Part shown: piece after piece, positions 38,301 through 45,610 of the stretch
How positions within the stretch are numbered: the first letter of the stretch is position 1
Layout: each line of letters opens with the position of its first letter
DNA from: Sphingobacteriaceae bacterium DW12
GTDB taxonomy: Bacteria; Bacteroidota; Bacteroidia; Sphingobacteriales; Sphingobacteriaceae
Length of the DNA: 64,000 nt
Assembly (NCBI GenBank): GCA_000783305.1
Contig: JROE01000014.1
Coordinates: 1 to 64,000, forward strand
Direction of reading: 5' to 3'
Translations under genes and position numbers: made by a program
The notes under the pieces: model-generated
Databases searched by the model: none
Seen by the model: only the letters and a program-made list of their open reading frames with translations
What the model was told of the DNA's origin: nothing

Positions 38301-38485
38301 TTGGATGCAATCACATCTGGACTTGCGCCAGGATAAAAGGTAATAACCGTAATTACTGGAGGCTCTGTTAATGGAAATTCACGAATCCCTAATTGCTTCC
38401 ACCCCACAATCCCTAAAATGACAATGAGGAGAGAAAAAACACCGGCTAAAACGGGTTTTTTAATACTTAAATCTGATATACTCAT
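35363..38485 (-). CDS. RND efflux pump, HAE1 family
   Basis: 1040 residues, the normal length of AcrB-like transporters: helix 1 near residue 12, a large periplasmic loop (DPPIVQKASSPDNLVAFLEV), central helices with GLVLAIGLVVDDAIVVLENI (the proton-relay Asp pair of helix 4), a second large loop, and the final helices (LRDPLTIMLTVPMAVAGAVL; ITLVGLITKNGILIVEFANH). The Asp-Asp pattern is that of drug-type HAE1, not of heavy-metal HME pumps, yet the operon is under the metal operator. A charged tail ends the protein. Works with the adaptor upstream (21 bp) and the TolC protein downstream. Confidence 0.95.
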   Translation of the reverse strand: MSISDLSIKKPVLAGVFSLLIVILGIVGWKQLGIREFPLTEPPVITVITFYPGASPDVIASKLTRPMEESIAESSGIRTISSESREQVSVISIEFNREIDIEDALNDVRDKVAKSRKQLPTDVDPPIVQKASSPDNLVAFLEVESDTKDIKEVSHLASTTIKDRMQSIPGINNVAIVGEHKYAMRLRFEPAKLAAYQLTPADIRKALLRENIDLPAGRVEGNSSELSIRTLGRLTTVAEFENMLIKQVGHTVVRLKDIGSAELGEENERTAIINGTDNLNRIGIGVAIQIQRGANAIEVVDEFYRRLDQLRKEIPSEYRLIVGFDYTRSVRESIKEVEHTLFIAFGLVVLIIFLFLRDWRSTIIPVIAIPVSILSGFFIMYVAGFTINVLTLLGLVLAIGLVVDDAIVVLENIYKKIEEGMSPIQAAFKGTREIYFAVISTTITLAAVFLPIVFMGGISGQLFMEFAIVVSGSVLVSAFVALTLTPMLSAYFLKKKEKPSWFYRVTEPFFVRMNNGYAYLLIAFMRVRWLAWVFLIGTTFLIYAVGKKLPSELAPVEDRSNMNLIAVAPEGVSFDYMKKHMTEVGNYVNDSTDGLYQTYSMVAISFIPAPAPVNVAVQSIYLKDPKDRKASIQDLYNQYGAAAGRFRGFLLFPYLPPTIGTRYGGGMPIQYVLQAPDLDSLTTVLPKFLAAARQSKKLLFIDADLKINKPEVKINIDRHKAALMGVSMEEVAHTLQLSFSGQRYGYFLRNDRQYEVIGQLDRTHRNDKNDLNAIYVRSTTGQMIPLNNLITMEEAVSPAAIYRYDQYTSATVSAATAPGVSLAEGIQEIERIKKEVLGETFKTSLAGQSRDYTESQGNIMFTLVLALLLIYMILAAQFESLRDPLTIMLTVPMAVAGAVLSLDWFDQSLNVFSQIGIITLVGLITKNGILIVEFANHLKETGLSKYDAAIQAAEQRFRPILMTSLAMIFGALPIALTANSRQSLGIVIAGGLVFSGILTLFIIPAVYSYLSSKKSPKIIEEEDAEELDKTATASGLVKPE

Positions 38486-38506
38486 TACGCTAAGATTTGA
38501 AATTGA

Positions 38507-39577
38507 TTAATTGGACACGACGGCCTTTACTGGAGTACCCCCCCCTAAGCGCAGCATATTGGTCACAATGATACTGTCACTGGACGCAATTCCCGAAGTG
38601 ATGACAGCCTCTGTTTCCGTCCGATCGCTGATGGTCACCGCTTTGGATTCCGCCAGCCCATTTTTGATGACAAAGACACTGTACCCTTTATCTCCAGGCA
38701 TGAGCGCCTCCGTTGGCACCATGATACCTTTAGCCCCCTTATCTGTCACATTAAAATAAACTTTGGCAGACAAGCCTGCCCTAAAACGCCCGCCTACATT
38801 GTCTGCAGTAGCCTGTACCTGCAAACTCCTGCTGTCCGCATCAAGACCCGGTTCGGTGGCGGTGACAGTTGCGATATAGTCCTGTTCCGATAATTCAGAG
38901 GTGAAGCGGATTTTATTTCCAGTTTGTATGAGAGGCAGATATTTTTCCGATACAGAAAAATTGATTTTGATACGACTCTGATCTTGTAGCATCACCAAAT
39001 CTGCCCCCGGCGATACATAGGCACCTAGATGCACTTTTGAAATACCGATTCTTCCGGAAAATGGAGCGCGGATGACCGTCTTCTCCAGATCCACCCGCAA
39101 GAGTTGTTGCTGCGCTTCCAAGGATTGAAACCGCATTAGTGCTTCGTCGTATTCCTGAGGTCGTACTGCCTCCGTTTTGAGGAGATTACCCAGCCGCTCC
39201 TTATTGAGCCGAGCCAGCTCCAATTCGGCTCCAACTTGCTTCAAGCGTGACCGGATATCACCATCATTCAAGGTATATAGTATAGCTCCCTGGCTTACAA
39301 AGCTCCCATCTTTAAAAGCCACCTGTGTCACCTTTTGCGGCAATTCACTGACGATGGACACTTCACGGTACGGCACCATCGTACCCACCACAGCTTCCTC
39401 TTGATTGAGTTCGTATGCTTGCGCAACGATGACATCAACCGGCAATCTGCTGTCATCAGCTTGCGGTGCTTCCGGCTTCTCCGCAGATTTTTCACTCTTA
39501 TTTTCACAAGCAATGAATAAGATGCTCAATAATGGAATCAACACTCCCAACTTTTGTCTAGTATGTCTGTATAACAT
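38507..39577 (-). CDS. RND periplasmic adaptor (lipoprotein)
   Basis: 356 residues. Lipoprotein signal LIPLLSILFIAC (Cys about 24), then a charged tether, barrel-sandwich halves (EVSIVSELPQKVTQVAFKDG; VIRAPFSGRIGISKVHLGAY), a short helical hairpin (105-155) and the beta-barrel/membrane-proximal part (GIMVPTEALMPGDKGYSVFV). This is the MFP of the MexA/AcrA type. First gene of a five-gene operon; its promoter carries copy D of the metal operator. Confidence 0.92.
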   Translation of the reverse strand: MLYRHTRQKLGVLIPLLSILFIACENKSEKSAEKPEAPQADDSRLPVDVIVAQAYELNQEEAVVGTMVPYREVSIVSELPQKVTQVAFKDGSFVSQGAILYTLNDGDIRSRLKQVGAELELARLNKERLGNLLKTEAVRPQEYDEALMRFQSLEAQQQLLRVDLEKTVIRAPFSGRIGISKVHLGAYVSPGADLVMLQDQSRIKINFSVSEKYLPLIQTGNKIRFTSELSEQDYIATVTATEPGLDADSRSLQVQATADNVGGRFRAGLSAKVYFNVTDKGAKGIMVPTEALMPGDKGYSVFVIKNGLAESKAVTISDRTETEAVITSGIASSDSIIVTNMLRLGGGTPVKAVVSN

Positions 39578-39622
39578 GATTTTAAATGTTTAATGATGTA
39601 ACAATCGATTAAATTATAGCAC

Positions 39623-39686
39623 CAAAATTAGAGACAATTACCGCCCTGCTTTTTACGCAATTACAGGTAAGAGTTGTGATATTTAC
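39623..39686 (-). promoter_or_regulatory. Metal-regulon operator and -7 box, copy D (RND operon)
   Basis: CAAA 39623-39626 (TAATTTTG on minus, a perfect -7 box), 26 bp, TTACGCAATT (39653-39662), 11 bp, TTGTGATATTTAC (39674-39686). Same geometry as copies A, B and C. It lies 46 bp upstream of the adaptor start, and the HMA-AraC gene is immediately upstream. Confidence 0.78.
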
Positions 39687-39831
39687 GCTTTACGAGGGGC
39701 AAATTGGGAGGGATACGCCGAGGTAACAAATAACCTGGAAGACGGCCCAACATCTGCACTATCACGGGTAGCGCTGTATGGATCTAAGGAATAGATATCT
39801 GATTGGATTTTACGATGTGACCAGACCTAAA

Positions 39832-39862
39832 AGAACTATATCACCTAGGGTGATATAGTTCT
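39832..39862 (-). terminator. Terminator of the first HMA-AraC gene
   Basis: A perfect 14-bp stem (AGAACTATATCACC and its complement) with a 3-base loop, overlapping the stop codon of the regulator at 39861-39863. On minus it is followed by TTTTAGG. It separates the regulator from the RND operon. Confidence 0.75.
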
Positions 39863-40436
39863 AGTCATTCAGTAAATGGTCCTGCATGACGGCCAGCTTA
39901 TCTCGTCTTATCCGTTTATAATAGGACGATGTAAAACCGGTATATTTTTTCAACTGATTGGACAAATACGCCGGACTGCTATAGCCCAAAGCATAAGCAA
40001 TATCCGATAGAGACTGATCCGTATAGACCAAAAACTCCTTTACGTTCTCGATCTTCTTGGAGATAATAAACTTTTCGAGGGTATACCCTTCCGATGAAGA
40101 GAATAGTGCACTCAGCGAATCATAATCCCGATGCAATTCATCACGGATGATTGTCGAAAACTTCACGTGCAGACCACTGTCCAATTGTCGCTTAATACCA
40201 TTCTCAACAGCATTTTTAATCTGACTGATAATCTTTTGATTCTTATTGTAAAACAATTCGAATCCATATTTATGAAGCATCGTGCTGATGACTTGCTCAT
40301 CAATGATTTTCTCCGTCTCTTTCAGCAAGACTTCACCCAAGCGTATGTCCGAAATTTCCAAACCAAGCTTGGGCAATTCTTCCGATAGCACGTAAATACA
40401 CCTGTCGCATACCATCCCTTTGATTAGTAGTTTCAT
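39861..40436 (-). CDS. HMA-like/AraC fusion regulator 1 (predicted metal sensor)
   Basis: 191 residues from ATG 40436 (MKLLIKGMVCDRC); the frame is open further upstream but those residues look non-coding. Residues 1-65 have a betaalphabeta-like pattern with the HMA-type site GMVCDRC, then a helical middle, then the AraC DNA-binding domain (YTDQSLSDIAYALGYSSPAY, LSNQLKKYTGFTSSYYKRIR). It has the same length and layout as the protein at 44571-45146. A metal, probably Cu(I), bound by the CxxC would set DNA binding; this is inference from motif and place. It lies just upstream of the operator-controlled RND operon and has its own terminator. Confidence 0.8.
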   Translation of the reverse strand: MKLLIKGMVCDRCIYVLSEELPKLGLEISDIRLGEVLLKETEKIIDEQVISTMLHKYGFELFYNKNQKIISQIKNAVENGIKRQLDSGLHVKFSTIIRDELHRDYDSLSALFSSSEGYTLEKFIISKKIENVKEFLVYTDQSLSDIAYALGYSSPAYLSNQLKKYTGFTSSYYKRIRRDKLAVMQDHLLND

Positions 40437-40660
40437 GGGTTTAAATAGATATTTTTCATGTATAATATTGAGAAGGTAAAGGTCAGCTTTTGTCAAGAAT
40501 AAAGTATGATGGAATTGCTTGTTAGATTTGCGAAATTTCCAACAATCAATAAAGATAACCGTCGCACCGCTAATCATTAAAAGTTACAAACTAAACAAGG
40601 AAAAGCATATAAAAACTGCTCTTAATCCTGCGGAATTTTGTCTAAAATAAAAGCAGAATA

Positions 40661-40927
40661 ATGATGAATAAACAAACTACCGACAAGCAAATTTCAAAGG
40701 TGCTCAATGACTATGACGCTGGAATAAGCGGGGCTGAGCTGCTAGAAAAATATGGGATATATGGCACCACTATATTCGAACTAAAAAAGAAATACAAAAA
40801 TGTAGATACCGATATCCTGAGCGAGCTCATTGACCTGCATGATGAAAACAGCAGATTAAAAACAATGTATACGGATTTAAGTCTGCAATACCGAAAGCTA
40901 AAGGACTTATTAAAAGAGGATTTTTAA
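40661..40927 (+). CDS. Stand-alone IS3 OrfA-like helix-turn-helix protein
   Basis: 88 residues (or 87 from the second Met). The pattern TDKQISKVLNDYDAGISGAE, LLEKYGIYGTTIFELKKKYK and a leucine-zipper-like end (NSRLKTMYTDLSLQYRKLKD) is that of the first protein of IS3-type transposases. No OrfB with the DDE catalytic domain follows and no inverted repeats were seen, so it is a remnant or a domesticated DNA-binding protein. Confidence 0.65.
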   Translation: MMNKQTTDKQISKVLNDYDAGISGAELLEKYGIYGTTIFELKKKYKNVDTDILSELIDLHDENSRLKTMYTDLSLQYRKLKDLLKEDF

Positions 40928-41088
40928 TCCCTACTCAATACCTCAGATCGGATACCAGCACCCCCGTTCTATTAAACACATAAGACATCTTTTCATACTT
41001 TAGTCCGTCCATATTAGATAAGAATGAGCTGGGGATATCTCCAGGATCACGCAGTCAATTGCATCATCCCGAAGATAAAAACAGCTCA

Positions 41089-41337
41089 TTAGCTACAGCA
41101 GCCTGTCGAGCAGCTTGACGCCCTTTCAGAATCATCACCTACCCGATAGCCCGCTTTTTCAACAGCGTATTGCAAAGCAGTTTTTACTTGCTCATTTTCA
41201 AAAGAAAAGGACAACTTTCCAGCCTCTAATTTTTCAACTTTTACGCCCTCAATACCTTGGATTGCGGCACTTACCTGTGCTTGGCAATGCGCGCTCTGCA
41301 TATCAGGTATACTCCATTGTAAATTTTTCATTTTCAA
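41089..41337 (-). CDS. Small HMA protein with degenerate metal site
   Basis: 82 residues. The HMA fold is clear (LQWSIPDMQSAHCQAQVSAA, EGVKVEKLEAGKLSFSFEN, ALQYAVEKAGYRVG), but the first Cys of the CxxC is Ser (SAHC). The C-terminus instead carries a Cys cluster, SSCSTGCCS, which could complete a metal site. The same E/SxHC variant is in the first HMA domain of the nearby ATPase. Its promoter holds operator copy B. Confidence 0.8.
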   Translation of the reverse strand: MKMKNLQWSIPDMQSAHCQAQVSAAIQGIEGVKVEKLEAGKLSFSFENEQVKTALQYAVEKAGYRVGDDSERASSCSTGCCS

Positions 41338-41353
41338 TTATGTTTTTGTCTTA

Positions 41354-41417
41354 CAAATTACCACATTGAGGGGCGACTGTTTGTTACACTATTTCCTATT
41401 TGATTTGTGATATTTAC
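41354..41417 (-). promoter_or_regulatory. Metal-regulon operator and -7 box, copy B (small HMA gene)
   Basis: CAAA 41354-41357 (GTAATTTG on minus), 26 bp, TTACACTATT (41384-41393), 11 bp, TTGTGATATTTAC (41405-41417). Lies 17 bp upstream of the start codon of the 82-residue HMA protein. Confidence 0.75.
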
Positions 41418-41481
41418 TGATGGAGTGGTATTTTTTACAAACAACTTCTCCTTTTCAAATCTGCGGGAATAGTCAAATTGA

Positions 41482-41515
41482 AAACGGCGGCCAATAAATT
41501 ATTGTACCGCCGTTT
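41482..41515 (-). terminator. Terminator of the ATPase/HMBD operon
   Basis: AAACGGCGG and CCGCCGTTT form a perfect 9-bp stem with a 16-base loop; on minus it ends in TTTTC. It lies 46 bp after the HMBD lipoprotein stop. Confidence 0.7.
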
Positions 41516-41561
41516 CACAAACACACTGAATAGTACAGTTCTTCACCCCACGCCATCCAAC

Positions 41562-41945
41562 TTAATTCGTATGCTTAGCCTCCTTAGGATGATAGTCCGG
41601 AAGACTGGACACTCTTGTGGTATCGATCCCTTCCAGCGACCAGGTAATAGGAAGCATGGTCATATAGCCGCATTTAGGACATTGATCACCCTCTACCCCT
41701 ATCATCTCTTTATGAGAAGGGCAGCCCGTGATAAAGTTTCCATTTCTATCCAGTGCGTGACCATGTTCGTTCTCGTACTTATTCTTCTTTTTAGCGGAGG
41801 TATGATTCTCTGCCATTTCATGACTAAGACCCTCTCCATACGCATGGTCATGCCCAGCATGTCCTTTAGGATCAGCGCCCGTGCACGCATATGCCAACAC
41901 AGCTATTAAAGCTGCCGCGGGAATTATAGATATAGTAATTTTCAT
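41562..41945 (-). CDS. HMBD lipoprotein, His-rich
   Basis: 127 residues. Signal with lipobox-like AVLAYAC (Cys about 21), a His-rich stretch (KGHAGHDHAYGEGLSHEM), and an HMBD-like motif CPSHKEMIGVEGDQCPKC followed by GYMTML. The canonical motif has CPMHP and GMxL, so both ends are altered. A periplasmic metal buffer is likely. It starts 37 bp after the ATPase stop and is probably in its operon. Confidence 0.75.
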   Translation of the reverse strand: MKITISIIPAAALIAVLAYACTGADPKGHAGHDHAYGEGLSHEMAENHTSAKKKNKYENEHGHALDRNGNFITGCPSHKEMIGVEGDQCPKCGYMTMLPITWSLEGIDTTRVSSLPDYHPKEAKHTN

Positions 41946-41982
41946 ATAGAGGAGTGTTGTAAATTTGAGGTTTTGTTATATA

Positions 41983-44397
41983 TTATTTTTTCCATTTCAA
42001 TCGCAGACTATTACTGACCACACTCACGCTACTCAAAGCCATGGCCGCCCCAGCAATCATCGGGTTCAATAGAAATCCATTGATTGGATACAATATACCT
42101 GCCGCTATCGGAATCCCGATGAGATTGTAGATAAATGCCCAAAATAGATTCTGCTTGATGGTCGATACCGTCTGTTTAGACAGGCGTATGGCCTGTGGTA
42201 TCTTTGTCAGATCCGAGGAGATAATGGTCATTTTGGCCACATCCATAGCGATATCACTACCTTTCCCCATCGCGATGCTCACATCCGCTGTAGCCAGTGC
42301 TGTACTGTCGTTGATACCATCTCCTACCATGGCGACAATCTTACCCTGCCGCTGCAGTTCTTTTACAAAGTCTGCTTTGTGCTGCGGCAGTACTTCCGCC
42401 TTATAATGCTGGATTCCAGTCTGCTCTGCAATAGCTTTGGCCGTCGCCTCATTGTCTCCGGTCAGCATGTACAGTTCGATTCCCATTCCCTGCATTTCTC
42501 GAATTGCCTGTACAGAGGTTTCCTTTATTTTGTCCGAAATAGCGATGACAGCAAGCACTTGTCTGCTATTTCCAAACCAAATGACCGTCTTGGATTCTTC
42601 ACCCCATGTATCCGCTTGTTGCTGCAATTGGGCAGCAATAGCAATGTTATTCTCAGCCATCAGTTTCTTATTTCCGACAAAATAGGTTTCATTGTCAGCG
42701 ACAGCCTTGGCCCCTTTGCCGGTGATACTGTCGAACAGTGACAAAGCCGTAGTAGGTACACCTTTCAGGTGCTTGACCACGGCCTCAGCCAATGGGTGTT
42801 CAGACTGCTTTTCAATGCTCAATAGGACATCTTTGCTAAGATTGTCACCGTCCAACCATTGGATACCCGTGACCTGCGGTCTTCCTTCTGTGATCGTCCC
42901 CGTTTTATCCAACACAATGGCGTTGACCTTCTTAGCCAACTCAAGGCTTTCCGCATCTTTGATCAGAATGCCATTTTCGGCACCTTTGCCCACCCCCACC
43001 ATGATAGCGGTAGGCGTAGCCAAACCCAATGCACAAGGACATGCGATGACCAATACCGTGACAGCTGCCAACAGACCCTGCACCAATCCACTTTCACCTC
43101 CCAACACCATCCACAATGCGAATGTAAATATCGCGATGCTGATGACGATAGGGACGAATATACCCGCAATCTTATCGACCAGCTTCTGTACAGGTGCCTT
43201 GCTACCCTGTGCGTCCTGAACCATTTTGATGATCTGGGCAAGCATCGTCTCCTTGCCCACCCTTACCGCAGCAAATTGAAAACTGCCTTTTTGATTGATG
43301 GTACCCGCAAATACCTTTTCATTTTCGGTCTTCAGCACCGGTACGGGCTCCCCGCTCAGCATACTTTCGTCTACATACGAACTTCCCGATCGGACGATTC
43401 CATCCACTGCAATCTTTTCACCCGGCTTTACCAATATCACATCACCTGCTTTGACTTCCTCAATAGCAATCTGTCTTTCACTTCCATCGGCTAGTATGAT
43501 CATGACAGTCTTGGGCTGTAGTCCCATTAATTTTTTAATGGCGGATGAGGTATTTCCTTTTGCCTTTTCCTCCAGTAGCTTACCCAACAGAATAAAGGCA
43601 ATAATGACGGCGGCCGCTTCAAAATATACGTGCGCGTGCACCCCTCGTGCATGCCAAAAATCCATGAACAACATATTGAACACACTGAAAATATAGGCGA
43701 TACCCGTGCTCAGTGCCACTAAGGTATCCATATTGGCTGAGCGGTGCTTGGCTTGCTTCCACGCATTGATAAAGAAATCCTTCCCTAACCAGAGCACTAC
43801 CGGTGTAGAAAATGTCCACATAATCTCATTGCCATATGGCATATCCATGAAGAGCATCCCGATCACGACCACCGGAAGGGACAGTATGATCGCCCAGATA
43901 GTTTTATTCTTTAACGTTCGGAATTTCTTTTCATGAATCGCTTCCAGTGTCTCCTGTTGGGTACTTTCATCTTCGATTAACAAATCGAACCCTACAGATT
44001 GAACGGCTTTTTTTAACCCCGAAGCATCGGTCATATTAGGCAGGTATTCAACTGTCAGATTGCCCGTCGCAAAATTGACAGCTGCATGGACGACTCCATC
44101 AGCATGCTTGACTATACTTTCGGCACTCCCTGCACAGGAAGCACAGGTCATACCCAGTACAGGAAAAGTCTGCTTTAACGTAGTCACACCATATCCCAGA
44201 TCCTTAATAGCTTGGACCGCATCTGTCACCACCTCCACATTGCGGACAGTAATAGCAGCCCTCCGGTTGTTGAGTTCTACTTTATGTGTTTCTACGCCTT
44301 TTACTTGTGCCAGCCCTTTCTCCACAATCAATGCACAGTGTTCACTTTCCACATCTTCCAGCGGAAGAAAAACAGTTTGATTATCATTAGTTGCCAT
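41983..44397 (-). CDS. copA: Cu(I)-exporting P1B-type ATPase
   Basis: 804 residues with two N-terminal HMA domains: the first has a degenerate site (VESEHC), the second the full GMTCASC (82-88). Then come eight membrane helices with the metal-site motif CPC (VIACPCALGLATPTA), phosphorylation site DKTGTITEG, ATP-binding motif EHPLAEAVV, hinge GDGINDSTALA, and the Cu(I)-type final helices with YN (FIYNLIGIPIAAG) and MALSSVSVVSNSLRL. These last motifs mark the P1B-1 Cu(I)/Ag(I) group. It exports Cu(I) from the cytoplasm. The promoter holds operator copy A and the second HMA-AraC gene lies just upstream. Confidence 0.95.
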   Translation of the reverse strand: MATNDNQTVFLPLEDVESEHCALIVEKGLAQVKGVETHKVELNNRRAAITVRNVEVVTDAVQAIKDLGYGVTTLKQTFPVLGMTCASCAGSAESIVKHADGVVHAAVNFATGNLTVEYLPNMTDASGLKKAVQSVGFDLLIEDESTQQETLEAIHEKKFRTLKNKTIWAIILSLPVVVIGMLFMDMPYGNEIMWTFSTPVVLWLGKDFFINAWKQAKHRSANMDTLVALSTGIAYIFSVFNMLFMDFWHARGVHAHVYFEAAAVIIAFILLGKLLEEKAKGNTSSAIKKLMGLQPKTVMIILADGSERQIAIEEVKAGDVILVKPGEKIAVDGIVRSGSSYVDESMLSGEPVPVLKTENEKVFAGTINQKGSFQFAAVRVGKETMLAQIIKMVQDAQGSKAPVQKLVDKIAGIFVPIVISIAIFTFALWMVLGGESGLVQGLLAAVTVLVIACPCALGLATPTAIMVGVGKGAENGILIKDAESLELAKKVNAIVLDKTGTITEGRPQVTGIQWLDGDNLSKDVLLSIEKQSEHPLAEAVVKHLKGVPTTALSLFDSITGKGAKAVADNETYFVGNKKLMAENNIAIAAQLQQQADTWGEESKTVIWFGNSRQVLAVIAISDKIKETSVQAIREMQGMGIELYMLTGDNEATAKAIAEQTGIQHYKAEVLPQHKADFVKELQRQGKIVAMVGDGINDSTALATADVSIAMGKGSDIAMDVAKMTIISSDLTKIPQAIRLSKQTVSTIKQNLFWAFIYNLIGIPIAAGILYPINGFLLNPMIAGAAMALSSVSVVSNSLRLKWKK

Positions 44398-44421
44398 ATA
44401 TAGTATGCTTTATTTGCTATA

Positions 44422-44485
44422 CAAAGATGGCACAATAAGGAGTCTAGATTATTACACTATTGTAGGAAAGAATTGTAAGATTTCC
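44422..44485 (-). promoter_or_regulatory. Metal-regulon operator and -7 box, copy A (copA)
   Basis: CAAA 44422-44425 (CATCTTTG on minus), 26 bp, TTACACTATT (44452-44461), 11 bp, TTGTAAGATTTCC (44473-44485). Lies 25 bp upstream of the copA start codon. Confidence 0.78.
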
Positions 44486-44570
44486 ATCTTATAAATAGAG
44501 AAGGATTGTCGTTAATCAACAGCCCTATATTTGAAAAAGCGCTTTATTTATTGGGGTTACCGTTCTAGAA

Positions 44571-45146
44571 CTAGACCTCATTCAACGATTTTCTCTTGTA
44601 TTCTTTAATCTGCTTAAAATGGCTGGGGGTAAGCCCAGTTACTTTTTTGAATTGATTGCTGAGGTAAGCAACACTAGAATAATTCAGTCGAAGGGCTATT
44701 TCACTTAGCGACAATTCGTCGTATACCAGCAGCTCCTTGACTTTTTCTATCTTTTGCGCAATGAAATACTTTTCAATCGTCGTACTTTCTACTTCCGAGA
44801 ATAGATTAGAGAGGTAATTATAATCATGATGCAGCGCGGTACTTAAGATATCAGATAGATTATTCTTGACCTCCTTATCCTGATGATGCACCAGGTCGAT
44901 GATCACATTCTTAATCCGCTCGATAATCCTACTTTTTTTGTTATCAATAAACTCGAATCCCAAAGGTCCTAGCGCTTGATTCAGCTCTTTTTTCTGATTG
45001 TCAGTCAAGTCTTCTTCGAGTGTCACCTCCCCCAGCGTCACATTTTTGGCCGAGATACCAAGCTTATCAAGTTCGTTCTGTATCACGATGATGCAGCGGT
45101 TACAGACCATATTTTTTATGTATAATGTTGCCATATTGTCGTCCAA
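44571..45146 (-). CDS. HMA-like/AraC fusion regulator 2 (predicted metal sensor)
   Basis: 191 residues (187 if ATG 45134 is the start). The N-terminus has YIKNMVCNRCIIVIQNELDK and NVTLGEVTLEEDLT, an HMA-like pattern with CxxC; a helical middle follows, then the AraC domain (YDELSLSEIALRLNYSSVAY; LSNQFKKVTGLTPSHFKQIK). It is a clear paralogue of the 39861-40436 protein along its whole length. It is the gene directly upstream of copA on the same strand, so it is likely the copA activator. No effector-binding cupin is present; the HMA-like module takes its place. Confidence 0.8.
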   Translation of the reverse strand: MDDNMATLYIKNMVCNRCIIVIQNELDKLGISAKNVTLGEVTLEEDLTDNQKKELNQALGPLGFEFIDNKKSRIIERIKNVIIDLVHHQDKEVKNNLSDILSTALHHDYNYLSNLFSEVESTTIEKYFIAQKIEKVKELLVYDELSLSEIALRLNYSSVAYLSNQFKKVTGLTPSHFKQIKEYKRKSLNEV

Positions 45147-45610
45147 AAATGTGTTTAATTGTACTAAAAAGTGGTAAATGTACGTCTTTTTCTTATCTTG
45201 ATTTTCATTCGATTCAAAGGTATCACAAATTTGTACGTTTTACCATTCGGGAAGAAATAGAAGAGACTATTTTTTTTACTAATCTTATTCCTAATCCTTT
45301 TCCCATTTCTTTCCCCCATCTACATTTAAAGCATTTTTTTCTTATAAAGTCAAATATTCATCTCTGTTTAATTAAAATCCAATCTGCGCGCCGAACAGTG
45401 GCGGCTAACCTGCACCGTGATGCTGAAAATACGGTGCGCCAAATCTGATATAGAGATGCGACTGGCACATATCCTCTATAGTATCTAAAGATAAGATACT
45501 AGGTTATAAAAGTGCTATCCAAACCTCAAAATCGTAGCTATACTTTTCTGTTTAGTTCTTTATCCCTGTTCCTAATAGCAATCTACGTATCCGCTACTTT
45601 TCCCCAAAAA
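45147..45610. other. Intergenic gap with a hairpin and a weak operator half-site
   Basis: No gene seen. It holds an imperfect half-site TTGTACGTTTTAC (45231-45243; 11 of 13 as in the regulon's second half) upstream of regulator 2, and a perfect 7-bp inverted repeat GCACCGT/ACGGTGC at 45412-45437 with a 12-base loop. Confidence 0.35.

Noticed and set aside
36572..38336. Several plus-strand open frames opposite the RND gene
   Set aside because: Shadows caused by the composition of the RND gene; no protein family likeness.
42155..44403. Plus-strand open frames opposite copA
   Set aside because: Overlap a certain gene over its whole length and look like random Ser/Thr-rich translations.
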